Shown: positions 60,435-64,000 of the stretch, piece after piece
How positions within the stretch are numbered: position 1 is the stretch's first letter
Layout of the letters: each line of letters opens with the position of its first letter
Assembly: GCA_015179045.1 (NCBI GenBank)
Contig: WHUZ01000011.1
Location: 1-64,000 of the forward strand
Direction: 5' to 3'
DNA: 64,000 bases
Origin: Kalaharituber pfeilii
Lineage: Eukaryota; Ascomycota; Pezizomycetes; Pezizales; Pezizaceae
Notes under the pieces: model-generated
The model's input: only the letters and a program-made list of their open reading frames with translations
Told to the model about the DNA's origin: nothing
Databases searched by the model: none
Position numbers and translations under genes: made by a program

Positions 60435-63400
60435 TCCAGCTCACCCTACTCATTAGCCTAGCTGTTGCTATATATATCCCATGTACCTCGACTTGTAGGT
60501 AAGTATTCTGTCGCCTGCCGCCTAGCGATGACTGCCAAGAGTAGTGTACACACGCATAGTATTTGTACTTAGATCCAATTTTCAAGCCTGCGAGAGCAGT
60601 CCCACTGGCGAATCTCAAGACCGTCTAATTGTGTGTCGTGGCCAGCTCGACACGGCCGCAGCCTTTGGCTCCAGCAACAATACTATCAATAGCCATCCTA
60701 CTTTCCCTTAGCGTGTACGTTATTTACACGACATGCCGCTTTTAGAGTTTTGTACATCGTCAGGCCACACTTAGTCTCGTAACCAGGGCCACACTAGCGT
60801 TACCCTGACTTCCTTGCTGTATGCTGTATGCTGCTGATGTAGGACATGCAACCAAGACTACATGTAGTAGCACACCTCAAAGTGCTTCGCCAGGGCAACA
60901 TAGGTATACTTTAACTCATTAACCGTTACACTGCGTTATTGGGCCCTGCTGGTACTTCAACCATGTAGTCAGAGGTCACTGCAGTTCAACTGGGCCCACC
61001 TACGATGGGCGGTGGAGACTGTCAATAATGACACCATGTCTTAGTTATCTAGGCCCCGATGCAGACGGACGCAAGTCGCTGAACTATGAGAGGCAAGTTG
61101 TTCTCCCACATGCTTGATCGCCCGCAAATTCTTCCGCTTGAATAAAGACGGTCGGGTCAATCGCTTATAAGTCCCTTAACCTGCCTAACGCAACGGCTGA
61201 CTGCTGAAATTGGCTGGTGAAGTCAGTAGGCCTGGCTGGTATACTCACAAGTCGCCAGCCAGCAAGCATGAGCTTCAGCAATAGCATAGTCCAAAGTCGT
61301 AGGTGGTGCTAGTGGCCTCAACTAATAGTCTCGTGTTGTGATTGGGCCCGGTTCTCTAGTTGACGTGCTTGTACCATGTGCGTGGCCTAATTCATACAGT
61401 TAAGTACTCGTAAGTACATGTAAGATGTAAGTATTCGAGTACATAAGTGGGTCCTACTAAGTAGCTGCGGGCCAGAGCCACTATGCTGCCTCGAGCGAGA
61501 GCTCAGGCACTTTCGTACTATTGACAAGTCAACATGACGGGAATCTTATCAGTGCTCAACCTGTACCAAGCTATATTCAGCGGCTCCCGACTAAAGACGA
61601 GATCTCTAGTCTATTCCCACCATCTTCTGAATTCTTGGTCAACAAAATAGCAGTTTCATAAGCCAGTTACAAGCTAACCAGAGTATGACACGGCCTTGAA
61701 ACATCGAACGAAGATTTAAGTTGTGCAATGTTGCACGTCAAGCTGTCCAGATTATTTCGCAGCTCAGGTATCTCTTGCAAGATTAATGCCCCAAAAGTCA
61801 TGGTCCACTCCCGTCTATTATTTTAGTCCCGTTAGCTGGCTGGGGCTGGAAGTAATAGACCACGAAATTGATAAATTCGTAGACGTATCATGTTTTACTT
61901 GGTTGCCTTCTGAGCTGCGGCATTCATATGACTGGATTTCATGCACTGTCTAGCTACCAGCAATGCCCGATGTTTTATTGTTACCCTGTCCTACATCAGA
62001 ATACTAAGTAAGTTCAACTTTTCTCATGAAATCAATGTAATCTTTTGTCTCCCTATTTTGTTTTCCTCATATTTTCTTCTGTTTCTGTCACTTTAGGTTC
62101 ATGCACTGGTGGCCCAATGTACTTGCCTACTTATGTACTTGGTGTGTTCCTCAAATTCACCTAACGGAGGCGCATTACTTCCAGACTCATCTCCAATTGC
62201 CAATTAAAAGCAAATTTGCACTGTATTTTTGTACATCTACCAGCTACCCCTCGCACAAGTATGAACTTTGAATCTGACTGCCGCACAAGTTATTTAATTT
62301 ATTATTGCAGCGCAACATTTATTTGGACCTCTTCTTTAGATTCTTTATATATATGTCTCTATTGTCGTGCGAGTTGGAGCTCCCATGCATCGTTCTTCAT
62401 TCCCTTTGTACTACTTTATTGCCTGCGCGTTAGTGATGCGGTCGAGTTCATAAGATTTATAGGGACGGAGATTGAGACGTCACCAAACGGCTACGGATTA
62501 ACTTTTGCGATGTCATGCTCTAGGGTTTATAATACTTGTGAGTGTGAAGTACACTCGCTAGTTTCGTTCAAGGCATGTATCCTATATAGTCTAATGGAAG
62601 GAGCTAGGAGGGAAACCAGTGCTCTTGACAAATAAGAACTATGATGTACTCACTATATACAAATAGCATTTTATGGTGGGTGACGCTTGTCAAGGAATCG
62701 CACTCAAGCAACACAACTACATGTACGCTCAACACGTGGAAGCACTGAAAAGACGATGAGCTGACGGATTTATGGATGTATTAGAGTTGGAGACAGTTCA
62801 TTGCCAACTTCTGAAAGAAGTGACACAAATTAGCGGCTTAGTCTGCCTTTCAAATTAGTCCGGTTAGCTTTCGTAGTTCCCTCGCCCGTCACCAGCGAGA
62901 CACCGCGTCATGACCAAACAAGCATCGTCTCATCAAGTCTCAAGGTGTGGTAGCATTACATTACCGCTGCTTTGAGCTCCCAGCCTGACACCTAGTCTGG
63001 TTGCACCTGAAGCTCAAGAATTCCGCCCTCTCCCTGTATGTTATGACGCTGACGTCAAGGTCAACATTGCTTCACAACCAGCTAACAGATTAACCACCGA
63101 TAGGGCCCGTGGACCCTGCATGTGCACATCGATTCGTGATCCCTGTGACCTACCTGGCGGTCACAGTTCTTAAGTATCGGAAATGTGAAATTTGACCAAA
63201 ATTTTTCTGTGAATGTCGAAATCACTCCGGATCGTTCGCATCTTGTATTTTTATTACGGTCACTTCGCCAATTAAAAGTATTAACGGATATAATATAGAG
63301 CTAGAACCCGCGTGACAGTGGGATCATTTTGTTTTGCGACAATATGGTTGGGCACGGGGCTGCAGTTGTATAGATCCGATAGTACAGACAGTACTAGCAC

Positions 63401-63542
63401 CAATTTGTATTATTCTGCCCAGATCAATGGGGTAGTTTCGTCCGCAGAATGGGGGTAGCCTGCATCGAACGTTGTATAAGAGTCGTCAATGTTTACATCT
63501 ACTTTTAGCAGCTATAGCTACATAACTTGCTGCTGCGTACTG

Positions 63543-63563
63543 CTACTACTACTACTACTACTA
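63543..63563. repeat. Short (CTA)n microsatellite
   Basis: About seven CTA triplets in tandem inside an otherwise unremarkable Leu-rich open frame. Confidence 0.8.
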
Positions 63564-64000
63564 TGGAATGCAGGGAACGAGAATAGGCTCAAGTTCTTAT
63601 TTGCGAACCATCGGATGAAACATGATGCAACCAGTTATGGAGAAGTGGCGCACCAGTTATCGTCCATAGGTATTAATCATAGCCCCGGCAAGACCTTCAG
63701 GCGACAACTAGACTGATGCTGTTCTCGTACCCATACTGATGCATCTGTTGCGATAAATTCCACGTTGCCCTATTGCGCGCACAACTTGTACGATATTCCG
63801 CGTTCTATCCATAGAGGACGCTAGTTTCGTCCACTGTAAAGAATCCTCTTGCACTTGCAATTACGGAGGCGATTTCTAGCCGTGACTGCGGACTACAAAT
63901 TTAAAACATCTGCTCCAGTAACTCGCGGAAGTTGAGATGCTGTACTACATCCAGATGCATAATTTTCCGAGCTTCGTTTCATACTAATGCATGATTGGCT

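Larger units (their letters stand above)
59796..64000. other. Intergenic, no supported gene
   Basis: Only short frames without domains occur (for example 61723-61953, 62216-62635, 63489-63716). The stretch carries a run of 32 A at 60401-60432, just after a T7/A9 step, and a short CTA array at 63543-63563. Repeated GTACTTA/AAGTAC words cluster near 61398-61450. Confidence 0.4.

Noticed and set aside
63489..63980. Frame with a helix-turn-helix feel, possible transposase
   Set aside because: Only a vague resemblance over about 45 residues; no catalytic motif readable before the window ends.

Overview
The window looks like a gene-poor stretch of a filamentous ascomycete (Pezizomycotina) nuclear genome. 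The evidence is short spliceosomal introns (about 55-100 nt, GT...AG), fungal-type gene content (PDR-type ABC transporter, ICln, SYG1/XPR1, ceramide glucosyltransferase, and a conserved Pezizomycotina protein of unknown function), and a TpA-rich left end that resembles RIP-mutated repeat DNA. I found no rRNA, tRNA or CRISPR. Bacterial features such as operons do not apply.

Layout. 1-3120 is AT-rich, stop-riddled DNA. 3170-6740 is a GC-richer mosaic of minisatellites with units of 12, about 57 and 17 bp, threaded by a dispersed ~55-bp motif. 6850-7450 is AT-rich again, followed by a GGCC-rich patch and 3 kb with no supported gene. 10941-15546 is an intact four-exon PDR/CDR multidrug ABC transporter. 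17298-20860 (minus) is a single-pass membrane protein gene broken by three nonsense codons and several frameshifts. 21560-22657 is a two-exon ICln gene. 25626-27011 (minus) is the conserved unknown gene. 27.0-34.5 kb is intergenic, with two strong G-quadruplex candidates. 34540-35530 is a decayed Tc1/mariner transposase, 36290-37000 (minus) a decayed orphan-family gene, and 38999-39419 a TA-flanked inverted-repeat (MITE-like) element. 41417-45326 (minus) is a ten-exon SYG1/XPR1 phosphate exporter. 48557-50282 is ceramide glucosyltransferase. 53172-54025 is a three-exon orphan gene. 58.7-59.8 kb (minus) holds intron-bearing coding remnants. The rest is intergenic.

The intact genes are ordinary housekeeping or transport functions: lipid and xenobiotic efflux, snRNP/methylosome chaperoning, inositol-phosphate-sensed phosphate export, and glucosylceramide synthesis. 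They are scattered among decaying genes and mobile-element relics and show no sign of forming one pathway or a biosynthetic cluster. Exon models were built by hand from splice signals, reading frame and remembered family motifs. No alignment was run.
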